NCBI GenBank assembly: GCA_944326235.1
Contig: CALVDH010000005.1
Location: forward strand, 35,550 to 99,549
Length of the DNA: 64,000 bases
DNA from: an uncultured Bacteroidales bacterium
GTDB lineage: Bacteria > Bacteroidota > Bacteroidia > Bacteroidales > UBA932
Direction: 5' to 3'
Of this stretch, positions 24,901 to 33,510 are shown one piece after another. Numbering within the stretch: position 1 is the stretch's first letter; the number at the start of each line of letters is the position of its first letter. Both the position numbers and the translations under genes were made by a program. The notes beneath the pieces are model-generated. The model saw only the letters and a list, made by a program, of their open reading frames with translations, was not told the origin of the DNA and searched no databases.

Positions 24901-25110
24901 CCCCAGCGCTGGATGGACAAGACCAAGTTCATCCAGAGTGCGGCTGTCTCCCTCGTGGGACGCAACCTCTTCTACTGGGTGCCTGACACCAACATCTGGG
25001 GAGACCCCGATATGTGGGGCGGTTCAGGCAACCGCAATGCTCCCGGTATCGTAAGCAGCGCGATGGCCGGTTTCCGGACATTTGGTTTCAACGTCAATAT
25101 CTCATTCTAA
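21982..25110 (+). CDS. SusC/RagA-family TonB-linked outer-membrane transporter
   Basis: 1042 aa, full length. Signal peptide to ~24 (LPSVLSAQ), then a CarboxypepD_reg-like beta-sandwich (TVTGTVLDAETGEPVPFASV), a TonB-box-like LDQVVVTALG, a plug domain with SVLKGGSAAALYGSSAANGV and a 22-strand barrel ending in GFRTFGFNVNISF. It forms the pore of a SusCD complex that imports oligosaccharides or peptides through the outer membrane. SusD and a DUF1735 lipoprotein follow as an operon. No glycoside hydrolase is adjacent, so the substrate is unknown. Confidence 0.95.
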   Translation: MKKLIITTLVAVLSFLPSVLSAQTRTVTGTVLDAETGEPVPFASVAVKGSTTLGTYTLDDGTFSLPGVPSDATTLIASFVGYVDVEVPIGSGTNLVISLEPDALMLDQVVVTALGIQRQAKEIGYSAAKVSSEDLNTTQNSDATQALIGKVSGLQISAASASLDAEVRINLRGSRSFLGDNQPLLVVDGVPTPLDFLQSMNPNDIDNISVLKGGSAAALYGSSAANGVLYVTTKTGEKGRPRITYSLTTTFDKASYFPKYQKRFGPGADDEYGFGSYIKGENQQFGPEFDGSTVPIGSMFLDANGEPKQLYETYSFKEGARENYYETGVGIQNDVSFSSGGENGNFFLSYQNLHRTGTVAGDVMDRNTVRFNASRIYKSFTARVNVSYSNMQGDFNNSGSNGLYNLWNTPGHINLPAYKDWRNVEGGNPDQWINDYYTNPYSQIDLYRRNFRSDRFTGSGTLEWAPLKWLRFMGRVGINTNTRNSSESDYAWHYSDYARTSGRSYATSDDYSRYETSSAFTQRLNADVMAFAEHQFGKNFGIKGMIGWSMNTRYSDDKGVEATQLALDDLFNVQHKIGELQGNNTITRTRSQAVYASIDFNILGWIYLQVTGRNDWTSLLDQSNWSFFYPGANMSLMLSDAIPALKNSEWLSYLKLRGTFAKVGAVNVSPYRLYNTAEVADPFPFGTLTSYQLNQSRRNQYLNPEFTTEFEVGLEVGFLKDRITFEAAYYRQKTTDQTVNVSLPYSTGAESRYINAGTMVGQGVELDLRLTPVLEFGDFYWNVFANATFATSEVTELYGGLDELAIYSPIYAIVGEAFPYIKATDFVRTPDGRVIVDPETGLPTLGDMVNMGCTEPKVRLGLSTEFSWKGLSLNATFEYRGGHVARFDAESDMLFSGASYISAITGRERFVFPNSVIAVEQPDGTVEYVENTNITVNSGGKDFWPSLYRSAVAARVVSANSWKLRELSLTWKLPQRWMDKTKFIQSAAVSLVGRNLFYWVPDTNIWGDPDMWGGSGNRNAPGIVSSAMAGFRTFGFNVNISF

Positions 25111-25123
25111 CATAGTGAAAGCA

Positions 25124-26797
25124 ATGAAAAAGATTCTTACATACACGATAGCGGCCTTGCTGACCTTCGGACTCTCCGGCTGTTCGGAATGGCTCGACGT
25201 CAACCACGATCCCAACAACGCGACTCCGGACCGTCTTACGGAGGCTATCATGCTGCCTGCACAGCAGTACGCCATGCTGAACAACATGACCAACTCCACC
25301 TACGCGTGGTGCCTCTCTCACTTCCTCACCAAGTCAGGTGACTATTCGGGCTCCTATACCTTCCTCAGCGGACAGGTGATGCCTCAGAATCTGAACAGCT
25401 GGTGGGAGACCTACTACTACATGAACTGGAACCTCAAGACCATGCATGACATGGCTGTTACCAATGACGAGCCGGTGTATCAGGCCATATCCGAGGTGCT
25501 CCAGGTAATCAACTTCCAGAGGATGGTGGACATCTGGGGTGACATACCCTATACGGATTCATTTGCTCCGGACAGTATCTACAATCCCAAATATGACGAA
25601 GCCGAGACCATATACAATGATCTTATAACCCGAGCCCACGCCGCAGCCCAGACTCTCGAGCAGGCTACGGAAGCTCCCGGAGACCTCGCAGCAGCTGACA
25701 TGATGTGCGGAGGCGATCTCTCGCTTTGGACAAAAGTGGCCTATAGTGTCGAGCTTCGTCTTCTGATGCGTGTATCCAACTACCAGGATGTCACCGCACA
25801 GGTTACCGCAATATATGAGAAGTGCCTTTCCCCCGAGGAAAATGTGGATGCGGAGCCTCAGAGCACCGGATTCCTGGCTGAGACCGACAAGATGAACATC
25901 TTCTTCCAGTCCTACGGATGGGACAAGAACCAGTCACCTGTCACCAACCTCCGTCAGTACTGCCCTACATCTACCCTCGTGGACATGCTCAGGGACAACA
26001 ACGACCCCCGTCTCAGAGTTTACGCGGATCCCCGCACCAGCCTGGGAAATGACGAGGAAGTAGGCATCACCTATCCTTCAAATCTCGCTACCGAGCGTTA
26101 CATCGGTATTCCTTTCGGGCAGATGAATCCTCCGGGACTGGAGTATGCGACTACTACCGGAAGAGGCATCCTCGCAGGTGGTTCTGACCTGGCCGAGGGT
26201 ATGGTAAGGCCGTCCACATTCATGGCCGGTGCCGAGGTGGGCTTCCTGTTGGCCGAGGCAGCTCTCAGGGGTATTATCCCCGGAGGCGATGCGGCAGCCC
26301 GCGATTACTATGAGAGGTCGGTGATCTCCGCCATGAAGCGTCATGAGGCTGCTATGCAGGATCCCAGTGAGAATTTCCTGGACTGGCGCAATACGAATCC
26401 GCTTGTAGGCATGAGAGATCCTATCTCCGGTACCGCAGAGCAGGCAGCCAGGCAGTACCTCACCCAGAACAGCAGTTTCATGAACTGGTCCAACATGGCT
26501 GACAATAGTGCGAAACTGGAAGCGATATGCACTCAAAAGTGGCTTGCGTTCATGGGTTACAACCCCATGGAAGCATGGTTCGAGCAGAGGAGGACTGACC
26601 TTCCCACACTGCCCTCTTCCTGCTGGGCTGGAGTGGTCAATCCCAATCACAACATCTGTATACTTCCTTACCCTCAGACAGAAAGGAACCTCAACATGGA
26701 CAATATACCCGCAGACTGCAGAGACAGGAACATATTCGTCGCCGGTGTTTTCTGGGACCTTGATAATCCAGTTGTTCCTCAAGTAGATGTATATTAA
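25124..26797 (+). CDS. SusD/RagB-family substrate-binding lipoprotein
   Basis: 557 aa from ATG 25124, 13 bp after susC. Lipoprotein signal with Cys20 (LTFGLSGC) followed by the SusD-like_2 hallmark EWLDVNHDPNNATPDRLTEA. A TPR-like helical scaffold is expected over residues 40-330. It forms the lid over the SusC pore and captures ligand at the cell surface. The C-terminal QKWLAFMGYNPMEAWFEQRR is typical of the family. Second gene of the operon. Confidence 0.94.
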   Translation: MKKILTYTIAALLTFGLSGCSEWLDVNHDPNNATPDRLTEAIMLPAQQYAMLNNMTNSTYAWCLSHFLTKSGDYSGSYTFLSGQVMPQNLNSWWETYYYMNWNLKTMHDMAVTNDEPVYQAISEVLQVINFQRMVDIWGDIPYTDSFAPDSIYNPKYDEAETIYNDLITRAHAAAQTLEQATEAPGDLAAADMMCGGDLSLWTKVAYSVELRLLMRVSNYQDVTAQVTAIYEKCLSPEENVDAEPQSTGFLAETDKMNIFFQSYGWDKNQSPVTNLRQYCPTSTLVDMLRDNNDPRLRVYADPRTSLGNDEEVGITYPSNLATERYIGIPFGQMNPPGLEYATTTGRGILAGGSDLAEGMVRPSTFMAGAEVGFLLAEAALRGIIPGGDAAARDYYERSVISAMKRHEAAMQDPSENFLDWRNTNPLVGMRDPISGTAEQAARQYLTQNSSFMNWSNMADNSAKLEAICTQKWLAFMGYNPMEAWFEQRRTDLPTLPSSCWAGVVNPNHNICILPYPQTERNLNMDNIPADCRDRNIFVAGVFWDLDNPVVPQVDVY

Positions 26798-26818
26798 AAT
26801 ACCTAAAATGTATCTATC

Positions 26819-27847
26819 ATGAAACCTATATCAAAAATAATACTTACCATCGCTCTGCCTGTACTTATGCTGGGAACCACCTCCTGCCTGGACGATGAGC
26901 CTCTGATCGACTGGAGCGTGATAGAGCCCGTGATTGAGCTGGCGGACAGCGACCATGCCCAGTATGCTAACAATATGGAGCGTGGGGATGTGGCAGAGTT
27001 TATGATTATCGTCAACTACACGGCCAGCTATGCCTCGGACGTGAAGGAGAACATAGAGGTCCAGCTGGAAGTGGACCTGGACACCATCCCCAAGATCAAT
27101 GCGTCGCTTGCAGCCTCTGAGGTGCCTTTCGAGGCCTTCCCTGCAGCAAGTTACGAGAACCTGAGACTCAATGCCACTATTCCGGCGGGGACTAAGCGCG
27201 ACACTATCTATCTGAATGTCGACATCAACGAAGACTTCAAGGTCGGCAGGGCTTATATCCTGCCCCTCAGGATTGCAGGTGCCAGTGACGGCTACATCAT
27301 CAGCGGCAACTTCGACCATCTCGAGCTTGAGATCAATATGGCCGAGCCCGAGGTGGGCCTGAATGTCCTTCCTGCAGGAGAGGATGACGAGACTCCCGGA
27401 ATCAGGAACGATGTAGTGCCCGGTGATGAGGTGATCTTCGATGTGGAGCTCGGTATCAGCTATCCTCAGACGATCGGCGATGAGACGGTCGTAGCCGGTC
27501 TGTCCATCGACCCTCTCCGTATTGCTATCCTGAATGCAAGTATGGATGAGTCGGAAACACCCTATCAGTTGTTGTCAAGTGACGAGATTGCGACATACTT
27601 CACTCTCGCTCCCGGCATAGCAGTAGTGCCTTATGACCCCGAAACCGAGGAGGGAGGAACAGTTGAGTCCACAGAACTGTCGATTGCTCCCGGAACTATG
27701 AAGACCGCTATTGAGATCAAGGCCAATACCGATGTCATGCAGCCCGGTATGAGATATGTCCTGCCACTTCAGATTGACTACGTCTCAGACTATTTTGCAC
27801 CAGGCTCCGGCAACCTGATCTACCTTGAGGTCAATATGGCTGAATAG
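26819..27847 (+). CDS. DUF1735-type surface lipoprotein (342 aa)
   Basis: Signal with Cys23 (LMLGTTSC). Two DUF1735-like beta-domains: the first around residues 40-180 contains the familiar core (FEAFPAASYENLRLNATIPAGTK, then GRAYILPLRIAGASDGYII), the second 190-340 (ETPYQLLSSDE...; GMRYVLPLQIDYVSDYF). Such proteins are often encoded after susD and are thought to be surface ligand-binding proteins. Followed by a strong terminator, so the operon has three genes. Confidence 0.8.
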   Translation: MKPISKIILTIALPVLMLGTTSCLDDEPLIDWSVIEPVIELADSDHAQYANNMERGDVAEFMIIVNYTASYASDVKENIEVQLEVDLDTIPKINASLAASEVPFEAFPAASYENLRLNATIPAGTKRDTIYLNVDINEDFKVGRAYILPLRIAGASDGYIISGNFDHLELEINMAEPEVGLNVLPAGEDDETPGIRNDVVPGDEVIFDVELGISYPQTIGDETVVAGLSIDPLRIAILNASMDESETPYQLLSSDEIATYFTLAPGIAVVPYDPETEEGGTVESTELSIAPGTMKTAIEIKANTDVMQPGMRYVLPLQIDYVSDYFAPGSGNLIYLEVNMAE

Positions 27848-27869
27848 CAGTCCGGTTGCACTTAAATTA

Positions 27870-27904
27870 AAAAAGGGGTTGCCGTCACGGCAATCCCTTT
27901 TTTT
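27870..27904 (+). terminator. Terminator of the susCD operon
   Basis: AAAAGGGGTTGCCGT pairs with ACGGCAATCCCTTTT, followed by further Ts. Confidence 0.88.
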
Positions 27905-28012
27905 CTTAACGAACTAATAACTAACCTTGATGTCTACATGTTTCAGACGACCATTATTGTCCTTCCCATCTCTTTGTGACAGCCTTGGAGTGACAATCTT
28001 ATGACAGAATGT

Positions 28013-28043
28013 TTTGCATCATAGGAATTTTTCTCTATCTTTG
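28013..28043 (+). promoter_or_regulatory. Promoter of rplM-rpsI
   Basis: TTTG 28013-28016 and TATCTTTG 28036-28043 with a 19-bp spacer. Confidence 0.85.
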
Positions 28044-28045
28044 CA

Positions 28046-28063
28046 CCCCCTTATAATAGGGGG
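28046..28063 (+). promoter_or_regulatory. Hairpin at the 5' end of the rplM mRNA
   Basis: CCCCCT-TATAAT-AGGGGG forms a 6-bp stem right at the expected transcript start, about 40 nt before the GTG start. This would suit an L13 autoregulatory leader; that role is inferred. Confidence 0.45.
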
Positions 28064-28104
28064 ATTGCAACAAAATTTATTGTATTAACTTAAAAATCAA
28101 CACA

Positions 28105-28560
28105 GTGGACACATTAAGCTACAAAACAGTGTCGGCTAACCCGAACATGATCGAGAAGAAATGGGTAGTGGTTGATGCAACAGACCAGATCGTGGGCCGC
28201 CTTGCTTCCAAAGTGGCAATCATGCTGCGTGGCAAGAACAAGGTGTACTACTCTCCGAACATGGACTGCGGTGATTATGTCATCATAATCAACGCCGAGA
28301 AAGTCCGTTTCACCGGAAAGAAGCTCACCGATAAGGTCTATGTACGTCACACCGGTTATCCCGGAGGTCAGCGTTTCGCTACCCCCAAGGAACTTCTCGC
28401 CCGCAAGCCGGAAGCCGTAGTTAGGGAGGCCATCCGCAAGATGCTCCCCAAGACCCGCCTGGGTGCGCAGATGTACAGGAACCTTCATGTATATGCAGGT
28501 CCCGAGCATCCTCATCAGGCTCAATCTCCAGTATTAATCAACATTAACGAACAAAAGTAA
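28105..28560 (+). CDS. rplM: 50S ribosomal protein L13
   Basis: 151 aa. GTG 28105 is the start: the N-terminus [12 protein letters not shown] matches the phylum's L13 and no better ATG exists before the conserved [19 protein letters not shown]. The rRNA-binding core [41 protein letters not shown] is present. It binds 23S rRNA early in 50S assembly. Co-transcribed with rpsI 7 bp downstream, the usual pairing. Confidence 0.97.
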   Translation: MDTLSYKTVSANPNMIEKKWVVVDATDQIVGRLASKVAIMLRGKNKVYYSPNMDCGDYVIIINAEKVRFTGKKLTDKVYVRHTGYPGGQRFATPKELLARKPEAVVREAIRKMLPKTRLGAQMYRNLHVYAGPEHPHQAQSPVLININEQK

Positions 28561-28567
28561 ACAGAGC

Positions 28568-28957
28568 ATGGAAGTAATCAACGCCCTTGGAAGACGTAAA
28601 TCTGCTGTCGCTCGCGTTTATGTGACTACAGGCAAAGGCAACATCACCATCAACGGCCGAACCCTTGAAGAGTATTTCAAGGAGGAGACCCTCCGTTATA
28701 TCGTGAGACAGCCTCTTAATGTGACTGAGACTCTGGCCGATTTCGACATCAAAGTCAATCTTGACGGCGGTGGAATCAAAGGTCAGGCCGAGGCACTCCG
28801 CCTTGCCATATCCCGCGCACTCTGCGAGATCAACAAGGAGGCCTATCGTCCGGTTCTGAAATCCAACGGTTTCCTCACCCGCGACGCCCGCGAGGTCGAG
28901 AGAAAGAAACCCGGACAGCCCGGTGCACGTAGACGCTTCCAGTTCAGCAAACGTTAG
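28568..28957 (+). CDS. rpsI: 30S ribosomal protein S9
   Basis: 129 aa. Starts [17 protein letters not shown], contains [19 protein letters not shown], and ends in the basic tail [17 protein letters not shown], whose last Arg reaches the P-site tRNA. Classic S9 features. Second gene of the rplM operon. The 178-bp gap to rpsB has GC-rich repeats of CGGTTACTTC/CCGCTACTTC type that may form an rpsB leader. Confidence 0.97.
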   Translation: MEVINALGRRKSAVARVYVTTGKGNITINGRTLEEYFKEETLRYIVRQPLNVTETLADFDIKVNLDGGGIKGQAEALRLAISRALCEINKEAYRPVLKSNGFLTRDAREVERKKPGQPGARRRFQFSKR

Positions 28958-29135
28958 TATTTACGTAAGAACACTAAGATGCACAGTCAGGATTCAAAAC
29001 AGAAAGACCCGGTTGTTTGCGGTTACTTCCCGTTTGTCCTGCTGCGAGAAATTTGGAAGACCGGCAGCATTGCCGCTACTTCGAGATTAACAAAGAGAAC
29101 TCTTGTATAACACAGAGACAAAATTTAACAAAACA

Positions 29136-29996
29136 ATGCCCAGAACAAATTTCCAAGATTTACTTGATGCAGGTGTTCACTTCGGTCACCTGAAGAGAAA
29201 ATGGAATCCCAAAATGGCTCCTTACATTTTCATGGAGAAAAACGGAATCCATATAATAGACCTGCATAAGACTGTTGTCAAGATAGACGAGGCCGCGAAC
29301 GTGATGAAGCAGCTCGCCCGTGCGGGTCGCCGTATCCTTTTCGTGGCTACCAAGAAACAGGCTAAGGACATCGTGGCAGAATATGCCCAGAGTGTCAATA
29401 TGCCTTACGTGACAGAGAGATGGCCCGGTGGAATGCTTACCAATTTCCCCACCATCCGTAAAGCTGTCAAGAAGATGCACACCATCGATGAGATGATGAC
29501 CAACGGTACCTTTGAGACCCTTGCAAAGCGTGAGCGTCTCCAGATTACCCGTCAGAGAGCCAAGCTCGAGAAGAACCTCGGTTCCATCGCTGACCTCAAC
29601 CGTCTTCCCGCAGCCCTTTTCGTAGTGGACGTACAGAAAGAGATGAACGCTGTCAAGGAGGCCAACCGTCTCAATATCCCGGTTATCGCAGTTGTTGATA
29701 CATGTTGCGATCCCACACCTATTGATTATGTGATTCCCGGTAACGATGACGCTGCCAAGTCAGTATCAGTTATCCTCGATGCTCTTTGCGGAGCCATCAA
29801 GGAGGGACTGGAAGAGAGAAAGCTCGAGAAGGACAAGGAGGATGAGGCCCGCGAGGCTGACAATGCCGCTTCCGGCAAGAAGATGCGTCCCCGCAAGGGT
29901 GCTGCTCCCAAGGCAGAGGCCGCGGCTCCTGCAGCTGAGCCTGTGGCAGAGGAGGCTCCCGCAGCTCCCGCTGAGCCTGCAGAAGTAAAGGAGTAA
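29136..29996 (+). CDS. rpsB: 30S ribosomal protein S2
   Basis: 286 aa from ATG 29136 (PRTNFQDLLDAGVHFGHLKRKWNPKMAPYIF), the conserved S2 N-terminus. RILFVATKKQAKDIV and the VDTCCDPTPIDYVIPGNDDA signature are also present. The C-terminal ~45 residues form an Ala/Pro/Glu-rich tail (APKAEAAAPAAEPVAEEAPA) longer than in E. coli S2. Followed by tsf after 17 bp, the standard order. Confidence 0.97.
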   Translation: MPRTNFQDLLDAGVHFGHLKRKWNPKMAPYIFMEKNGIHIIDLHKTVVKIDEAANVMKQLARAGRRILFVATKKQAKDIVAEYAQSVNMPYVTERWPGGMLTNFPTIRKAVKKMHTIDEMMTNGTFETLAKRERLQITRQRAKLEKNLGSIADLNRLPAALFVVDVQKEMNAVKEANRLNIPVIAVVDTCCDPTPIDYVIPGNDDAAKSVSVILDALCGAIKEGLEERKLEKDKEDEAREADNAASGKKMRPRKGAAPKAEAAAPAAEPVAEEAPAAPAEPAEVKE

Positions 29997-30013
29997 TTTA
30001 AAATAAGGTAACC

Positions 30014-31009
30014 ATGGAAATTAAAGCAATAGACGTTCAGAAGCTCCGCAAGATGACCGGAGCCGGTATGATGGACTGCAAGAAGGCTCTCGTAGAGGCC
30101 AACGGTGACTATGAGAGAGCAAAGGAGATTATCCGTGAGAAAGGCAAGCTCGTGGCTGCCAAAAGAGCTGACCGCGAGACTTCCGAGGGTGCTGTCGTCG
30201 CCAAGGTGGACGGCGGCAAGGGTATCCTCCTGTGCCTCGGCTGCGAGACAGACTTCGTGGCCAAGAACGAGGAGTTTCAGGCTCTTGCAAATGCCATCGC
30301 TGATGCAGCCATAAAGGCTATGCCCGCCGATATGGATGCTCTCAAGGCCTGCACTATCGCCGACGGCCGTACAGTAGAGGCCGCCATCACAGAGCAGATC
30401 GGCAAGACCGGTGAGAAACACTCCCTCGTGGCTTACGAGAAAGTAGAGGCTCCCTATATCATCTCCTATATCCACACCATCAACGGTAAGCTCGGCGCAA
30501 TCGTCGGCTTCAACAAGGAAGTGCCCGTAGAGCTCGCCAAAGGCGTAGCCATGCAGGTAGCGTCCATGAATCCCGTCGCAGTCAACAAAGAGGCCGTGCC
30601 TCAGAATGTGATTGATGAGGAGCTCAAGGTGGCTGTCGAGAAGACCAAGGAGGAGTTGGTGAAGAAGGCTGTTGATGCAGCTCTCTCTAAGGCCGGCATC
30701 AATCCCGCCCACGTGGACAGCGAGGACCATATCCAGTCCAACACCGCCAAAGGCTGGCTCACTCCCGAGCAGGCTGACCAGGCCCGTGAGATTATCAAGA
30801 CCGTCTCAGCTGAGAAGGCCGCCAATCTCCAGGAGGCAATGGTCAACAACATCGCCAACGGCCGTCTGAACAAGTTCTTCAAGGAGAACACCCTCGAGGA
30901 GCAGGAGTACCAGATGGGCGACGGCAAGACCTCCGTCAAGGCCGCTATCGCAGCCGTAGACAAAGAGGCCAAGGTGACCGTCTTCAAGCGCATCTCCCTC
31001 GTTGACTAA
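30014..31009 (+). CDS. tsf: Translation elongation factor Ts
   Basis: 331 aa, the long Bacteroidota form. Guanine-nucleotide exchange factor for EF-Tu. N-terminal UBA-like domain [26 protein letters not shown], followed by the [10 protein letters not shown] loop that contacts EF-Tu and two dimerisation-type subdomains. An insertion at ~210-290 accounts for the extra length. Ends the rpsB-tsf unit at a strong terminator. Confidence 0.97.
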   Translation: MEIKAIDVQKLRKMTGAGMMDCKKALVEANGDYERAKEIIREKGKLVAAKRADRETSEGAVVAKVDGGKGILLCLGCETDFVAKNEEFQALANAIADAAIKAMPADMDALKACTIADGRTVEAAITEQIGKTGEKHSLVAYEKVEAPYIISYIHTINGKLGAIVGFNKEVPVELAKGVAMQVASMNPVAVNKEAVPQNVIDEELKVAVEKTKEELVKKAVDAALSKAGINPAHVDSEDHIQSNTAKGWLTPEQADQAREIIKTVSAEKAANLQEAMVNNIANGRLNKFFKENTLEEQEYQMGDGKTSVKAAIAAVDKEAKVTVFKRISLVD

Positions 31010-31036
31010 TTCACCCCGTAAGGGTAGCCCGCATAG

Positions 31037-31072
31037 AAAGGCCGGAAGGACATCGCGTCCTTCCGGCCTTTT
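31037..31072. terminator. Terminator after tsf
   Basis: AAAGGCCGGAAGGAC pairs perfectly with GTCCTTCCGGCCTTT, then TCATTT. It lies between convergent genes. Confidence 0.9.
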
Positions 31073-31108
31073 CATTTACCGCTTTATTTCAGAAATACAC
31101 CTTTCGCC

Positions 31109-32998
31109 TTATTCGGATTTCGTCTTGTACATCACGACTTTAGGGTTGTGGGCGGGGATGCTCGGAGTGCCTTCGGAAGCACTGTATGCGTAGGGGTTCC
31201 CGGGTTTTACGAACTCGGATATGTCGTTGGCTCCGTCCTTGGTGAAGGTGGTGGTGAGGCGGAATACCTTGCTGTAATTCTCATCCTTTCCTATGGCAAC
31301 GGCCAGAATGGTGTATTCTGCGTCCCAGTCAGCCCAGTATAGTTTTCCGGTAGGGCACAATGTGCCTCCGCTTATCAGCATGTCGGCTATTTCGTCATCA
31401 CTAATATTGGAGGTATGGTCATTGGGATCCTCCTTGAACATGCCTCCGTACCATGTGCTGGCATCCTCGTTTGTTGAGAATTCTACCTGCACGTATGTCA
31501 TACCCTTACCGTCGCTGTAGTCATCAGGGTAGAGTTCTGCGAGCTCGTCACCGTTGAAGTAACCGGTGATCTCGGCCGATACGGTAGCGCTGCTTACCTG
31601 CTTGGGAAGGGTAGTGAACGGTTCGCTCACTGCTACTTTTATGACATCTCCGTATTCGTCCACGCATGCAGCCCAGATGTAATAGTTTGTGCCGGGCTCG
31701 AGAACAGAATAATAGGTGTATCCCTGCTCTCCATCGCCGCGTTCGTAATCCAGATTGGTTATATTCTCTTCAATGTACTGCTTTACATAGCCGTTCATGT
31801 CATCTTTGTAGGACTCATAGTCTTTCTCAGCGATGACGTCGTAGAGATAGGGGACATACTCATCAGAGGGGGTGATGGTTATAGAGGCACTTCTGGATGT
31901 GATTCCATCTACTTTAAAGGAGAAAGTCCATTCTTCCGGAGCGGTTGCGGGTGCTTCGGTCCTGGTGTAGAATCTAGCGATTTCAGTAGTGGGAGCACCT
32001 CCTGACCATCCGAATACGAGCACCATATATCCGGTACTGGCAAGATATACATTCTCATTGGTGTATGTGGTTTCTCCGTTGGTAGCGTAGAAATCAATAA
32101 AGAAGGAATCCTCATTGATGATAGTCTGGCGCAGATCTTCGTCAGAGAGTTCGTTATATCCGACTACCGGGCGGATGCAGTGGTAGTAGGTCATAGTCTC
32201 GTCGGAAGGGATGACGGTATAGTCGAAGCCGTCCTGAACGATGTTGGCGAATACTACATCGAAGTCGGCATTCTCCAGTGCCAGGGTAGTGTATTTTTCA
32301 GAGGCGATCTCGGACGAGACCTTTCCCTCGTCGTCCAGACCGGCGGCGAAAGCGATGTATTCTGTCTCAGGAATCTGTCCTGTGAACTGCCAGGTCTGCT
32401 CTCCGGTGCTGCAGATGGCCTCCAGTGCCGATTCGACATCACCGAAGTTGTTGACTGCCTCTGCCATCATGTTCTCCATATAGACGGCGAGGTCACCGGA
32501 GTGATGCTCATTGAGCACGCTGACTGCAAGGACATCGTAGTAGTACCTTGCGTTGTCGTATGACGGTACCACCTTCATGTCTGCAGATGTTGCGGTGATA
32601 TTATCCAGGGTGATGGCAAGCACCAGGGGATCCTTGCCTTTCTGGCTAACGTTAAGAGTCTTCGTTACGGAGTCGTTGCCCTCTCCGGCTGTGACTGTGA
32701 TGATTGCCGTAGGAACAGCCTCCTCATTCTCATTAGGCTCGGCAGTTACTGTAAAAGTCGTGTCGGTGGTTCTCTGAACGGCGAAATAGTCGGGCTGGTC
32801 GGATTCAACGGACCACTCTCTGTTGGAAGTGACTTTTACGGTCTCAGTTCCGCCTTTTGCGTCGAAGACGATTTCTTCGGAGGGATTAAGAGTCAGAGCT
32901 GCCGGTTCTGTCGGACCGGGTTTCTCCTCGCACGAATAGATAGCAAAAAGTGATAACATTGCTGTCAGCAGCAATACAAGGCCTGAAGGTCTTTTCAT
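31109..32998 (-). CDS. BACON-domain lipoprotein with repeated Fn3-like domains (629 aa)
   Basis: Lipoprotein signal with Cys23 (LFAIYSC). Residues ~33-120 form a BACON domain (LTLNPSEEIVFDAKGGTETV, NREWSVE, TLNVSQKG), a surface-associated carbohydrate- or mucin-linked fold. Three or more following segments have the pattern of Fn3-like domains (PETEYIAFAAGLDDEGKVSSE; EPGTNYYIWAACVDEYGDVIK; AEYTILAVAIGKDENYSK). Probably a surface-exposed adhesin or glycan-binding protein. Monocistronic; its function beyond this is unknown. Confidence 0.75.
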   Translation of the reverse strand: MKRPSGLVLLLTAMLSLFAIYSCEEKPGPTEPAALTLNPSEEIVFDAKGGTETVKVTSNREWSVESDQPDYFAVQRTTDTTFTVTAEPNENEEAVPTAIITVTAGEGNDSVTKTLNVSQKGKDPLVLAITLDNITATSADMKVVPSYDNARYYYDVLAVSVLNEHHSGDLAVYMENMMAEAVNNFGDVESALEAICSTGEQTWQFTGQIPETEYIAFAAGLDDEGKVSSEIASEKYTTLALENADFDVVFANIVQDGFDYTVIPSDETMTYYHCIRPVVGYNELSDEDLRQTIINEDSFFIDFYATNGETTYTNENVYLASTGYMVLVFGWSGGAPTTEIARFYTRTEAPATAPEEWTFSFKVDGITSRSASITITPSDEYVPYLYDVIAEKDYESYKDDMNGYVKQYIEENITNLDYERGDGEQGYTYYSVLEPGTNYYIWAACVDEYGDVIKVAVSEPFTTLPKQVSSATVSAEITGYFNGDELAELYPDDYSDGKGMTYVQVEFSTNEDASTWYGGMFKEDPNDHTSNISDDEIADMLISGGTLCPTGKLYWADWDAEYTILAVAIGKDENYSKVFRLTTTFTKDGANDISEFVKPGNPYAYSASEGTPSIPAHNPKVVMYKTKSE

Positions 32999-33284
32999 AA
33001 AAATTAGATTTTAGATTGAAAAAATTAACTTATCGGGTCAAAAATAATAAAAATTGTAACATATCTGCAGAATGTCTCATAAATATTGCATATTTTTCTA
33101 TAATATTTGTTGATAACAATAATGTTGGCTGTCTCGAGGCAATCTGCTCGCGGACAGACCCTGCTGACCAAGGCGATACACTCAGGCTCTCCGGCCAGCT
33201 CTGAGATGCCGATTATCGGTGTTTTGTCCAGGTGCTCTTTTGTCGTGGATAAAATCGATGTCGTCCCAATCACAGTATAATTCT

Positions 33285-33461
33285 CACTTTACATTTTAGT
33301 TGAATTGCATGCCCTTGATTAATAGTGTTTTATGTGTCTGATGAAATGTTAAGTGGGACGAATTCAGGCCAAAACAGACATTTTTGTCATCACTTAACAT
33401 TTTTTGCAATATGCAGTATCCTGTCAATCAGGTGGTTGTGATACAACTAAAATGTAAAGTG
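33285..33461. repeat. Head-to-head pair of 71-bp elements with terminal inverted repeats
   Basis: CACTTTACATTTTAGTTG at 33285-33302 is perfectly inverted at 33444-33461, and AAATGTTAAGTG at 33344-33355 is inverted at 33391-33402. The unit 33285-33355 and the reverse complement of 33391-33461 are both 71 bp and align along their length. Each unit also has near-inverted 12-bp ends of its own. The rest of the gap 32999-33510 shows only promoter-like TACATTTG (33483-33490) before def. Confidence 0.7.
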
Positions 33462-33510
33462 ATGATGCTGGGGAACTTTTCCTACATTTGCATAAATCTT
33501 TTGACGTACG

